Assembly: GCA_030049455.1 (NCBI GenBank)
Contig: JASIKV010000313.1
Location: 1 to 12,873 of the forward strand
From: Terriglobia bacterium
GTDB lineage: Bacteria > Acidobacteriota > Terriglobia > UBA7540
Length of the DNA stretch: 12,873 bases
Direction of reading: 5' to 3'
Translations under genes and position numbers: made by a program
Notes under the pieces: generated by a model
Databases searched by the model: none
Seen by the model: only the letters and a program-made list of their open reading frames with translations
What the model was told of the DNA's origin: nothing
In this document: one piece after another, positions 6,051 to 12,873 of the stretch
How positions within the stretch are numbered: the first letter of the stretch is position 1
Layout: every line of letters starts with the position of its first letter

Positions 6051-6851
6051 CTAGACTTTTGAGTGGAGCACGTGCACGGAAGGCATGCCATCGGGTTCAT
6101 CCACAAGCTCGATATCCTGGAAGATGTTCGGCGATTCCTTCTTGAAAACGCGGAAAACCTCGACGGCCAGCAGGCGGATTTCCGTGTCAGCATGAACGCT
6201 GCCACGCAATTCCAGGAAGTGGCGCCAGGCGCGGGAATTTCCCGTCACGAAGATTTTGGTTTCCGTGGCGTTGGGCAGAATGGAGCGGGCCGCCTGTCGC
6301 GCCCACTTGCGCCTGTCGCGCGGCGTCATTTCCGGATGCTTCTGCTGGACATAATGGGTGGTAGCTTCGGCGAGTTCTTCATAAGCTTTGCGCACCAGGT
6401 CGATGGTGTGCCGCCACTTTTCCTGAAGCTCGGTATTCTCCTGGTAGAGTGGTGGCACAACATAGCGCGCGTCGCTCTCATCCACGTAGCGCTGCGAGAG
6501 CTGGGAGTATCCGAAGCCCGCGCGGTGGCGCACCAGTTCGTGCGTCAAGGCGCGGCTGACGCCGGTCATCAGCAGGCACCACACGGCGTGCTCCAGCACG
6601 CTGCCGTGCTTGGAGGAGAGGATGTTCTCCAGGTACTCGCGGTTGGTCTTGCGCCCCTTGCCGAATGACATGTAGCAGGTACGCCCGGCGATCTCCGCCA
6701 GAACTTCGGCTGCCGCAGGAGCGTCAGTGGAAAACACCATCCCCTCATCAGCAAGGAAGCGCGCCACTTCGTCGTCGGCGACGAGTTGGCGTCCCACCAG
6801 GTAGACCTTGGGTTTGCAGATGTAGGGATCGAGGGGTGGAGAAGTGGCCAT
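6051..6851 (-). CDS. thyX: Flavin-dependent thymidylate synthase ThyX
   Basis: This 266-residue enzyme makes dTMP from dUMP with methylenetetrahydrofolate, using FAD and NADPH. It replaces ThyA in many bacteria. Diagnostic segments are KHGSVLEHA (81-89), the signature ELVRHRAGFGYSQLSQRYVD (105-124) and the C-terminal ARSILPNATETK (188-199) with GNSRAWRHFLELR (204-216) for FAD and dUMP binding. The signature normally reads RHR, seven residues, then serine. Here eight residues separate R110 from S119, because AGFGYSQL is one residue longer than usual. The C-terminal tail after 240 is ordinary. ATG 6851 is preceded by AAGG/GAGGA-type sites on the coding strand. The gene follows rpmE by 45 bases on the same strand, and no other promoter is evident, so the two are probably cotranscribed. 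It converges with cysH. Confidence 0.96.
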   Translation of the reverse strand: MATSPPLDPYICKPKVYLVGRQLVADDEVARFLADEGMVFSTDAPAAAEVLAEIAGRTCYMSFGKGRKTNREYLENILSSKHGSVLEHAVWCLLMTGVSRALTHELVRHRAGFGYSQLSQRYVDESDARYVVPPLYQENTELQEKWRHTIDLVRKAYEELAEATTHYVQQKHPEMTPRDRRKWARQAARSILPNATETKIFVTGNSRAWRHFLELRGSVHADTEIRLLAVEVFRVFKKESPNIFQDIELVDEPDGMPSVHVLHSKV

Positions 6852-6896
6852 CCGCCTTGGTGTCCTCGGTGCTCTTTATGGTAATTCGTTCTTGAA

Positions 6897-7151
6897 TTAC
6901 CCGCCGGAGGCAGTCTTGGCGCCGGCGGGCGCAGGTGCGGATTTCTTGAATCCTGCATATTTCCGCTGGAAGCGCTCCACGCGGCCGGCGCTGTCCACAA
7001 GCTTCTGCTTGCCCGTAAAGAAAGGATGGCACTTGGAACAGATTTCCAGGTGCAGCAGGTCATTTTTATAGGTCGAGCGCGTCTTGAAGGTATTGCCGCA
7101 CGCGCAGACCACCGTGACCTCACGATAGTTGGGATGAATCTTGTCTTTCAT
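6897..7151 (-). CDS. rpmE: 50S ribosomal protein L31, zinc-binding type
   Basis: This 84-residue protein is part of the large ribosomal subunit near the central protuberance, bridging to the small subunit. The start MKDKIHPNYREVTVVCACGN and the middle ICSKCHPFFTGKQK (37-50) are diagnostic. C16, C18, C38 and C41 form the zinc site, so this is the C+ (zinc) paralog rather than the zinc-free one used under zinc limitation. The last 16 residues (from K69) are an alanine/proline/glycine-rich tail beyond the usual end of about 66-70 residues. AAGGAG on the coding strand (7162-7157) lies five bases from ATG 7151 and decides the start. An upstream in-frame ATG at 7307 would add a non-homologous extension. 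It is expressed from the promoter at 7186-7214 and is followed by thyX. Confidence 0.96.
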   Translation of the reverse strand: MKDKIHPNYREVTVVCACGNTFKTRSTYKNDLLHLEICSKCHPFFTGKQKLVDSAGRVERFQRKYAGFKKSAPAPAGAKTASGG

Positions 7152-7185
7152 AAAGACTCCTTGTTCGCAACGAGTGCAAACCTCT

Positions 7186-7214
7186 ATTTTAAAGGCTTCA
7201 AGCAAAAGTTTCAA
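7186..7214 (-). promoter_or_regulatory. Promoter of rpmE (and probably thyX)
   Basis: On the minus strand TTGAAA (7214-7209) and TAAAAT (7191-7186) are separated by exactly 17 bases, each matching five of six consensus positions. Transcription should start near 7179, giving a leader of about 28 bases that contains AAGGAG. This is the best sigma-70-type promoter in the window and fits a growth-linked ribosomal gene. Confidence 0.68.
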
Positions 7215-7233
7215 ATCGTCTTTTCTCCAAGTC

Positions 7234-7242
7234 TGCAATAAT
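7234..7242 (+). promoter_or_regulatory. Candidate extended -10 promoter for the TMTC-like gene
   Basis: TGC followed by AATAAT makes an extended -10 element (five of six to TATAAT), without a recognisable -35. It would start transcription near 7249, about 57 bases before ATG 7306. It lies back to back with the rpmE promoter. Confidence 0.3.
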
Positions 7243-7305
7243 GACTCGGATTCGCAGGAAGCGTGAAGGGGGGAAGCCGGCATCTCCTGCGCGATTCGTG
7301 AAGTC

Positions 7306-9294
7306 ATGGCGACTCACCAGCATGAATCGGAGGTCTCATTTCCGGCGATGACATCGCCCGGAAAATCCGAGCCGCTCCACCCATTTCTCTCCGGGGCATG
7401 GCCATGGGCCATCCTTTTCCTCGTTTCTGTTCTGCCTTACGTCGGAGTCCTGCGCAACGACTTCGCCTACGCCTATGACGACAAGGCGCAGATCCTTGAC
7501 AATCCGTGCGTTCACAATATCCATCTCCTGGGACAAACCCTCACCAGGCCGATTTGGCAAATCCTCGGCGCGCAGCCGCTGGCGGGCTATTACCGGCCGA
7601 TTTCCACGATTGCGTTTCTGATCTGCTACCAGCTTTTTGGAGCGCGGGCAGCCGGGTTCCATCTCCTCAGCCTGCTTTTGAACGCCGGAGTGGTACTGCT
7701 TCTCTTCGGTGTTGCTGCGCGACTGTTCAATGATCGCCGCGCCGCCCTCGCCGCAGCCACGATCTACGCGTTGCTTCCGGTTCATGTTGAGGTAGTCGCC
7801 TGGATTTCCGCCTCGATGGACCTGGAGATGACTTTATTTTACCTGCTAGCCTTCTGGTGCTTTCTCTCTCTTGAGGATCGAAACGGCGCGCGGGCATTTT
7901 GGATGTCCGCCGGCATGAGCGTAAGTTACGCATGCGCACTTCTTTCCAAGGAGCCGGCGGTTACACTTCCGGTGCTGGCCACGCTCTATGAACACTTCTA
8001 TCGTTGCGATCGTGCGCAAACGTTCTGGCGGCAAAAACTACGGCGGTATGGGCCGATGTGGCTGGTGTGCGCGGGTTATGCTCTCGTGCGAGTGAAGATT
8101 TTCGGGGAGTTCGCGCACCCGCCCGGCCTGCATCCGCTTAGTTTGCCGCATATGTTTCTGTCAGCATTGGCGCTGGTCGGCGAATACTTCGGTTTGCTTC
8201 TGCTGCCGATACGGCTGTCAGCTTTATACGTATTCCAAGCGAGCACGGGAATTGATGGACGCGTATTAATTGGAGCGTTTATTGTGCTTGTCAGCGCGGT
8301 TATAATTGCCATTCTTTGGAAACACATGCGACCGGTGAGTTTTCCCATCCTGTGGTTTTTCATGACCCTCGCCCCGGTCCTGGACGCCCGGTGGATGGGG
8401 CAGTACGTGCTCGCGGATCGATATCTCTATCTTCCCTCGGCGGGGTTCTGCCTGCTCGCCGGATGGGCAGGTGTGGCCTTGTGGCAAATGGCTGAAAGGG
8501 GAAGCGCATTGCGCACGGCCATGACGGCTGCCGCGTGTCTGGTGGCAGCACTGTGCGTCCTGCGCATCAGCACACGCGTTTTGGATTGGCAAAATGACAT
8601 CACCATACTGAGTCAGGCCTCCGCGATGGCGCGAGGCGATTATCGCATCCATGATGGTATGGCCCAAGCCTACTGGCTGCGAGGGGACGCCAGCGATGCG
8701 GAGCGAGAGTGGAGGCAAACCCTTCAACTTGACCCGACCAATGCCGCGGCGCTCGCCTCGCTCGGGGCGATATGCGCGCAGGAGAAGCGGTTCGACCAAG
8801 CTATACCGCTGCTTGAGCGCAGTTTGGCGTTGAATCCCAACAATGCCAATGCTCATTTGGACCTGGGTGCGGCTTACGCTGAAACCGGCAAAGTGGATTC
8901 CGCCGAAGAGCAATTCCGCGCCGCCATCGCCCTTTCTCCCATGAATTTCAACGCACACAATCTTCTGGGCAAGCTTTATTTCGACTCCCAGCGTTTTGCT
9001 GAAGCTGCATACCAGTTTCACCAGTCTCTCGGTTGCGAGCCCAATCTGGCAGCTTACGACCATTTGGGTTACATCTCCATGCAAAGACACGATTACAACC
9101 AGGCGGAGGATGATTTCCGGAGGGCGCTCATCATGAACAGCGCCGACAGCCACGCGCACTACAACCTCGGTCTGATCTACGCTGCGACCCATCGGACGGA
9201 TGAGGCGCGAGAGGAATTGCGAGCGGCACTGGCTGCCGACCCCCAAAATCCGGAAATCCTATCGGCACTCGAGAAGCTGGGGACCAATCATTAA
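7306..9294 (+). CDS. TMTC-like GT-C membrane glycosyltransferase with C-terminal TPR repeats
   Basis: This 662-residue protein has a membrane half and a soluble half. Residues about 31-425 hold roughly ten to eleven hydrophobic segments. Several motifs are shared with the TMTC/PMT-like (GT-C) proteins: an acidic pair in the first loop, YAYDDKAQILDNP (55-67, D58/D59), YYRPIS (95-100), LLPVHVEVVAWIS (156-168), LLSKEPA (212-218) and ADRYLYLPSAG (370-380). Residues about 447-655 form about six TPR repeats, with the usual G/A/P pattern and DPTNAAALASLGA-type junctions. TMTC proteins in animals O-mannosylate cadherins using a lipid-linked sugar. Bacterial relatives are mostly uncharacterised, so transfer of a sugar to a protein or glycan at the outer face of the membrane is an inference. 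Start 7306 has only a weak ribosome binding site. A later ATG at 7348 is possible but has GGAGG 14 bases away. Confidence 0.82.
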   Translation: MATHQHESEVSFPAMTSPGKSEPLHPFLSGAWPWAILFLVSVLPYVGVLRNDFAYAYDDKAQILDNPCVHNIHLLGQTLTRPIWQILGAQPLAGYYRPISTIAFLICYQLFGARAAGFHLLSLLLNAGVVLLLFGVAARLFNDRRAALAAATIYALLPVHVEVVAWISASMDLEMTLFYLLAFWCFLSLEDRNGARAFWMSAGMSVSYACALLSKEPAVTLPVLATLYEHFYRCDRAQTFWRQKLRRYGPMWLVCAGYALVRVKIFGEFAHPPGLHPLSLPHMFLSALALVGEYFGLLLLPIRLSALYVFQASTGIDGRVLIGAFIVLVSAVIIAILWKHMRPVSFPILWFFMTLAPVLDARWMGQYVLADRYLYLPSAGFCLLAGWAGVALWQMAERGSALRTAMTAAACLVAALCVLRISTRVLDWQNDITILSQASAMARGDYRIHDGMAQAYWLRGDASDAEREWRQTLQLDPTNAAALASLGAICAQEKRFDQAIPLLERSLALNPNNANAHLDLGAAYAETGKVDSAEEQFRAAIALSPMNFNAHNLLGKLYFDSQRFAEAAYQFHQSLGCEPNLAAYDHLGYISMQRHDYNQAEDDFRRALIMNSADSHAHYNLGLIYAATHRTDEAREELRAALAADPQNPEILSALEKLGTNH

Positions 9295-9316
9295 TTCCGC
9301 CAGCTCTATACCGGTT

Positions 9317-9336
9317 CAAAGCTCTGTACAAAGCTC
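9317..9336. repeat. Short direct repeat upstream of the Asp-box gene
   Basis: CAAAGCTC occurs at 9317-9324 and again at 9329-9336, 12 bases start to start. The spacing is near one helical turn, so it could be a regulator site. The gap between the TMTC-like gene and the Asp-box gene is 102 bases and shows no strong promoter. The repeat is short enough to be chance. Confidence 0.25.
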
Positions 9337-9385
9337 CAAATTTAGGGTAGTTATTTCCCGGTGGTTTTGGACTGATTATCTGTTG

Positions 9386-9396
9386 GGAGGACCTCC
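9386..9396 (+). promoter_or_regulatory. Ribosome binding site embedded in a palindrome
   Basis: GGAGGACCTCC directly abuts the ATG at 9397. GGAGG is an excellent Shine-Dalgarno sequence and fixes the start. The following CCTCC is its perfect complement, so in RNA GGAG-GAC-CTCC could hide the site in a small hairpin. Confidence 0.6.
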
Positions 9397-12300
9397 ATGA
9401 AACGAAATCTTGCCCGGTTCTGCCTGGTGCTAGCGCTGGCAATGGTGTTCGGAATCTCCAGCACAAGGATGGCGGGCCAATCCGCCGCTCAGGATTCTGA
9501 CGCGAGTGAAAAGGACGTTTTCAGTAACCTGGAATTTCGCAACTTGGGTCCCGCCGTGGGCGGCGGCCGCGTGGCTTCCGTTGTGGGAATTCCCGGCAAC
9601 CCGAATATTTACTATGTGGGCGCGGCGGGCGGCGGCGTTTTTAAGACTGAGAACGGCGGATTCTCATGGAAACCCATTTTCGAGCACGAGAGCACGTCGT
9701 CTATCGGCGTGGTGGCGCTGGCTCCTTCTGACCCTGACATCGTGTGGGTGGGCACGGGAGAGTCGAAAATCCGCAACGACGTCATTGACGGCCGGGGCGT
9801 ATATGTTTCCGGAGATGCCGGTCATTCCTGGAGGTTCGCGGGCCTTGGAAGCGTCGGCCAGATTTCCCAAATCATTGTTGATCCCAGCAACCCCGAAATC
9901 GTCTATGTGGGAGCGCTGGGGCATGCCTGGGCTCCCAATCCTGATCGCGGCGTATACAAAACCATCGATGGCGGGAAGACGTGGAAAAAGATCCTCTTCG
10001 TCAACGACTCTACCGGAGTGGCCGACATGGCGATTCAGCCCGGCAACGCCCAGGTCCTTTTCGCCGCGATGTGGGAATTTCGCCGCTACCCCTGGACGCT
10101 GTTGGATGGCGGCGCCAACAGCGGCATCTATCGCTCCACGGATGGGGGCGACACCTGGAAAAAAGTGGACAAGGGCCTGCCCGAGGGTCCGCTGGGGCGC
10201 ATCGCCGTAGCCGTCGCGCCCACCAATCCCAATCACGTTTACGCGCTGGTTGCGGCCAAGCGCGGAATGCTCTGGCAGTCCTTGGATCTGGGCGATACCT
10301 GGACCGAGGTCAGTGACAACCATTCCCTGGATGTCCGGCCTTTCTATTTCTCGCGCCTGTTGGTTTCGCCTGATAACGAGAACAAAATCTTCTTCATGTC
10401 ATTCAACCTGGTGGAGTCAGACGACGGCGGCCGGACGTCGCGCACCGCCGACCGCGGCGTGCACTCCGATCATCACGCGCTATGGATTGATCCCAAGGAT
10501 CCGCAACGCATGATCCAGGGCAACGACGGCGGCGTCAACGTAACTCTGGACGGCGCGCGAACCTGGCGGTTCCTCAACAACCTGCCCATCGAGCAGTTCT
10601 ACATGGTTTCGACAAGCAGCGATACGCCTTACTCCGTATGCGGGGGCCTGCAGGACAACAGCGCCTGGTGCGGTCCCGCCAGCAACCTTGCCGGACGTGC
10701 GGTCGGCGCCGCAGATTGGTACACGGTAACGGGCGGTGATGGCGAATACGCGGTGTTTGCCCCGAGCGATTCCAATATTGTTTACGTCGATTCGCAGAAC
10801 GGCGACATGACGCGCCTCGACAGGAAGACTCATCTGACGCGCTCGATTCGCCCCTACCTGGAAGGCGTGGAAGAAGTGAAGCCGGCCGACCTGAAATACC
10901 GCTTCAACTGGACATCGCCCATCGCCGTTTCGGAAGCCAACGCTGACGAGGCCTATCTGGGCGGAAACGTGGTTTTCAAGACCACCGATGGCGGCAGGAA
11001 CTGGACGCCCATCAGTGGCGACCTGACGCGCAACGACAAATCGAAGCAGGATATCGCCGGCGGCCCTGTTCAGCACGACATCAGCGGCGCGGAGAGTTAC
11101 AACACGATTCTGACCATCACCCTCGCCCCCACCGACCCCAAAGTAATTTGGGTGGGAACCGACGACGGCCTGGTGCAGGTGACGCGCGACGGCGGAAAAA
11201 ACTGGAGCAACGTCGCCGTTTCGGGCGCGCCCGAGTGGGCCCGCGTTTATCAGGTGGGTGTCTCGCCCTTTGACGCAGGGACGGCGTATGTAACCTACGA
11301 TGCTCACGAGTTGGACAACCCCAAGCCTTTCGTTTACAAGACCTCCGACTACGGCAAGACGTGGACATCGATTTCAGACGGACTGCCGCCTGATTACTGC
11401 GCTCACGTGGTCCGCGAGGACCCCAATCAGCGCGGTTTTCTGGTACTCGGCACCGACTCCGGACTCTTCTTCTCACAGGACGCGGGCGAGCACTGGCAAC
11501 CGCTGAAATCCAACTTCCCCACCGTGCCGGTCTACGATGTGAAATTTGTCAAAACCGCGCACGACTTGGTGGTGGCAACACATGGGCGGGGACTGTTCGT
11601 GCTTGACAATATTCGTCCCATTGAGACGCTTACCGCGAAGATGCAGGACAGCGATTTTCAACTGGTCAGCACGGCGCCCGGGACTCTGTTCCACCATTGG
11701 CGTGGCGCCGGCGGGGGCGGGTTTGGAGCTTCACCGGATTTCTCCACTCCCAACGCGCCCGAAGGGGCCGTGATTGACTACTACCTGAAGAAGGAGATTG
11801 AGCAAAGGCGCGGCGGGGGTGGTCCGGGAGGCCCCGGTGGCGGCGGCGGCAGATTTGGTGGAGGTGCAGGCGGCGGGGGCGGCGCAGCAATGGCCGGCGG
11901 CGGGGGAGGACAGGGCGAAGGTGAGGGTCCGGGTGGTGGGCGCGGCGAAGGCCCGGTCAGCATCGTCTTCACCGACGAGCATGGAAACACAGTCTCCACT
12001 GAACATGGTACATCCAAGGCCGGCATCAACCGTTTTGTGTGGGGCATGCGCTACGAGGGGCCGACGCGGCTGAGTTTCGAACGGCAACAGGAGCTCAGCG
12101 AGTTTGCCGAGTTCTTCGGTCGCGGCCGCGGACCGCAAGTCATCGCCGGCAAATATCACTTCGTAATCACCGTTTCAGGCGCCAAGAAGGCGGAAGGCGA
12201 CGTGGAGGTGAATCCGGACCCGAATATCAAGATCGATCAGGAGAATTTCCGCGCCTCGCTGCGCTTCGCGCTCGAAGGGCGCAACGCGGTGAGCGCCCTC

Positions 12301-12759
12301 AACGAAATGCTCAACCGGGTTGACGCAATGCAGAAGACTCTTACCGCTTTCCAAACCACGGTGCGCACGAGCGACGATAACGACCTGAAGAAGAAGTTCC
12401 AACCGCTCATGAGCAAGGCATTTCCGCTGGCGCGGAAACTGCGCACCATGAAAGATTCTGTCTACAACTCCGACCTGCAGTCCGGCGCCGAGGATGACAT
12501 TCACTATTTGGCGGCGTTCAACGCCAAGCTCTCCGAACTTTCCGGAGGAGGGGCATTTGCTTACGGTGAACCCCCTTCGCAGCTTGCTCTGGAGAATAAG
12601 GAAGAACTCACGAAGGAACTAAATGAGCACCTCGCCGACTTCAACAAACTGATTCAGACTGACGTGCCGGCGTACAACAAGGATGCTTTCGCCCTTGGGG
12701 CGCCAACGCTTTATGGCGGGGACCCGATCACGGTGAAAAAGCTGCCGCCGGGCATCTGA
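9397..12759 (+). CDS. Exported Asp-box (VPS10/sortilin-like) beta-propeller protein
   Basis: This 1120-residue protein has a signal peptide (MKRNLARFCLVLALAMVFGI..., cut near AGQSA, about residue 30). A long beta-propeller region follows (about 45-740), marked by Asp-box/BNR repeats of the form S/T-x-D-x-G-x-x-W. Clear ones are at about 83-91, 138-145, 188-196, 246-254, 295-302, 383-390, 528-536, 596-603, 649-656 and 693-700, with a degenerate one at 341-347. Such proteins are annotated as sortilin-like or glycosyl hydrolase-like. Asp boxes are structural and do not prove catalysis. Residues about 805-852 are an almost pure glycine-rich stretch. Beyond it, DEHGNTVSTEHGTSKAG (860-876) and AGKYHFVITVSG look like an Ig-like/FlgD-type domain. 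A helical C-terminal region follows (about 950-1100). It is the first gene of a likely operon with the tricorn-like gene, suggesting a peptide- or protein-handling role in the envelope. Confidence 0.88.
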   Translation: MKRNLARFCLVLALAMVFGISSTRMAGQSAAQDSDASEKDVFSNLEFRNLGPAVGGGRVASVVGIPGNPNIYYVGAAGGGVFKTENGGFSWKPIFEHESTSSIGVVALAPSDPDIVWVGTGESKIRNDVIDGRGVYVSGDAGHSWRFAGLGSVGQISQIIVDPSNPEIVYVGALGHAWAPNPDRGVYKTIDGGKTWKKILFVNDSTGVADMAIQPGNAQVLFAAMWEFRRYPWTLLDGGANSGIYRSTDGGDTWKKVDKGLPEGPLGRIAVAVAPTNPNHVYALVAAKRGMLWQSLDLGDTWTEVSDNHSLDVRPFYFSRLLVSPDNENKIFFMSFNLVESDDGGRTSRTADRGVHSDHHALWIDPKDPQRMIQGNDGGVNVTLDGARTWRFLNNLPIEQFYMVSTSSDTPYSVCGGLQDNSAWCGPASNLAGRAVGAADWYTVTGGDGEYAVFAPSDSNIVYVDSQNGDMTRLDRKTHLTRSIRPYLEGVEEVKPADLKYRFNWTSPIAVSEANADEAYLGGNVVFKTTDGGRNWTPISGDLTRNDKSKQDIAGGPVQHDISGAESYNTILTITLAPTDPKVIWVGTDDGLVQVTRDGGKNWSNVAVSGAPEWARVYQVGVSPFDAGTAYVTYDAHELDNPKPFVYKTSDYGKTWTSISDGLPPDYCAHVVREDPNQRGFLVLGTDSGLFFSQDAGEHWQPLKSNFPTVPVYDVKFVKTAHDLVVATHGRGLFVLDNIRPIETLTAKMQDSDFQLVSTAPGTLFHHWRGAGGGGFGASPDFSTPNAPEGAVIDYYLKKEIEQRRGGGGPGGPGGGGGRFGGGAGGGGGAAMAGGGGGQGEGEGPGGGRGEGPVSIVFTDEHGNTVSTEHGTSKAGINRFVWGMRYEGPTRLSFERQQELSEFAEFFGRGRGPQVIAGKYHFVITVSGAKKAEGDVEVNPDPNIKIDQENFRASLRFALEGRNAVSALNEMLNRVDAMQKTLTAFQTTVRTSDDNDLKKKFQPLMSKAFPLARKLRTMKDSVYNSDLQSGAEDDIHYLAAFNAKLSELSGGGAFAYGEPPSQLALENKEELTKELNEHLADFNKLIQTDVPAYNKDAFALGAPTLYGGDPITVKKLPPGI
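11806..11950 (+). repeat. Low-complexity glycine-rich coding tract
   Basis: Runs of GGC/GGT/GGG codons, broken by few other residues, encode about 48 residues at positions 805-852 of the Asp-box protein. The reading frame stays open through it. It sits between the propeller and the C-terminal domains and is probably a flexible linker. Such G-rich DNA is prone to slippage and sequencing error. Confidence 0.75.
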
Positions 12760-12776
12760 AGGATAAAGCGTTTGGA

Positions 12777-12873
12777 ATGAAGCTAACGATTGCTCTTGTC
12801 ATCGCGCTGGCCACAGCCACCGTGTGCTTGGGGGAAGGGCCGCCTCCGCTGCTTTTGCAGCACCCCACCCGCA
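12777..12873 (+). CDS. Tricorn-like S41 peptidase, N-terminal part
   Basis: Only 32 residues are inside the window. MKLTIALVIALATATVCLGE is a signal peptide, and PPPLLLQHPTR follows. LLL-x-HPT after the signal peptide is the opening of the first PD40 propeller blade in bacterial tricorn-type S41 peptidases (LLRHPT..., then an ...AGDLW segment). The continuation is not visible, so the call rests on this short match. Tricorn proteases degrade peptides delivered through their propeller. The gene begins 17 bases after the Asp-box stop on the same strand. AAGGA lies 13-14 bases upstream and GGA abuts the ATG, so translation may be coupled to the gene before it. Confidence 0.55.
   Translation, partial: MKLTIALVIALATATVCLGEGPPPLLLQHPTR

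Noticed and set aside
7152..7307. Upstream extension of L31 to an ATG at 7307
   Set aside because: The extension is not L31-like and crosses the rpmE promoter. ATG 7151 has AAGGAG and the canonical L31 N-terminus.
8266..9246. A 326-residue antisense frame within the TMTC-like gene
   Set aside because: It lies opposite clear TPR coding sequence and shows no domain. Long antisense frames are common in GC-rich DNA.
9313..9323. T-arm-like GGTTCAAAGCT suggesting a tRNA
   Set aside because: No acceptor stem, anticodon arm or D-arm can be built around it.
10480..11307. A 275-residue antisense frame within the Asp-box gene
   Set aside because: The sense strand carries regularly spaced Asp boxes. 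The antisense product has no recognisable motif or ribosome binding site.
11806..11950. Glycine-rich tract as a tandem DNA repeat, CRISPR or mobile element
   Set aside because: It has no constant repeat unit or spacers, and the reading frame continues through it. It is low-complexity coding sequence.

Overview
The window is GC-rich, densely coded bacterial chromosome with gene content typical of a soil-type heterotroph. Tat-exported sugar enzymes, a sortilin-like Asp-box protein followed by a tricorn-like protease start, a TMTC-like membrane/TPR protein, a SYLF-domain protein and flavin-dependent thymidylate synthase (ThyX) together best fit Acidobacteriota. That assignment is an inference from gene content, not proof. 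No transposase, phage gene, CRISPR array, tRNA or rRNA was seen.

Layout. 1-334 (minus) is the N-terminus of an exported protein or lipoprotein of unknown function, with a good promoter at 359-387. 409-460 is a REP-like imperfect palindrome in the divergent gap. 507-1619 and 1708-2943 (plus) are a tandem pair of Tat-exported sugar enzymes: a xylose-isomerase-like TIM barrel and a Gfo/Idh/MocA oxidoreductase. 2986-3711 (minus) is a secreted SYLF (Ysc84-type) protein. 3712-4252 has no convincing gene, but its right part carries a promoter-like motif, a long imperfect hairpin and a strong intrinsic terminator. This may be a small RNA or an attenuating leader for the next genes. 4253-5023 and 5122-5853 (plus) encode a TauE/SafE permease and a [4Fe-4S] APS/PAPS reductase (CysH). 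6051-6851 and 6897-7151 (minus) are thyX and rpmE (L31), expressed from a near-consensus promoter at 7186-7214. 7306-9294 (plus) is a TMTC-like GT-C membrane protein with a TPR tail. 9397-12759 (plus) is a 1120-residue Asp-box (VPS10/sortilin-like) exported protein with a glycine-rich insert. It is followed 17 bases later by the start of a tricorn-like S41 protease gene, cut by the window edge.

How the genes work together. The two Tat enzymes probably act in series on a sugar outside the cytoplasm. The permease and CysH form a small sulfur-anion unit. L31 and ThyX are growth-linked housekeeping genes. The Asp-box protein and the tricorn-like protease probably form an envelope or extracellular protein-processing pair. 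The most original signals are the structured leader or sRNA at about 3960-4179, the palindromic element at 409-460, the lengthened ThyX signature loop, and the EKN substitution in the Gfo/Idh/MocA protein.
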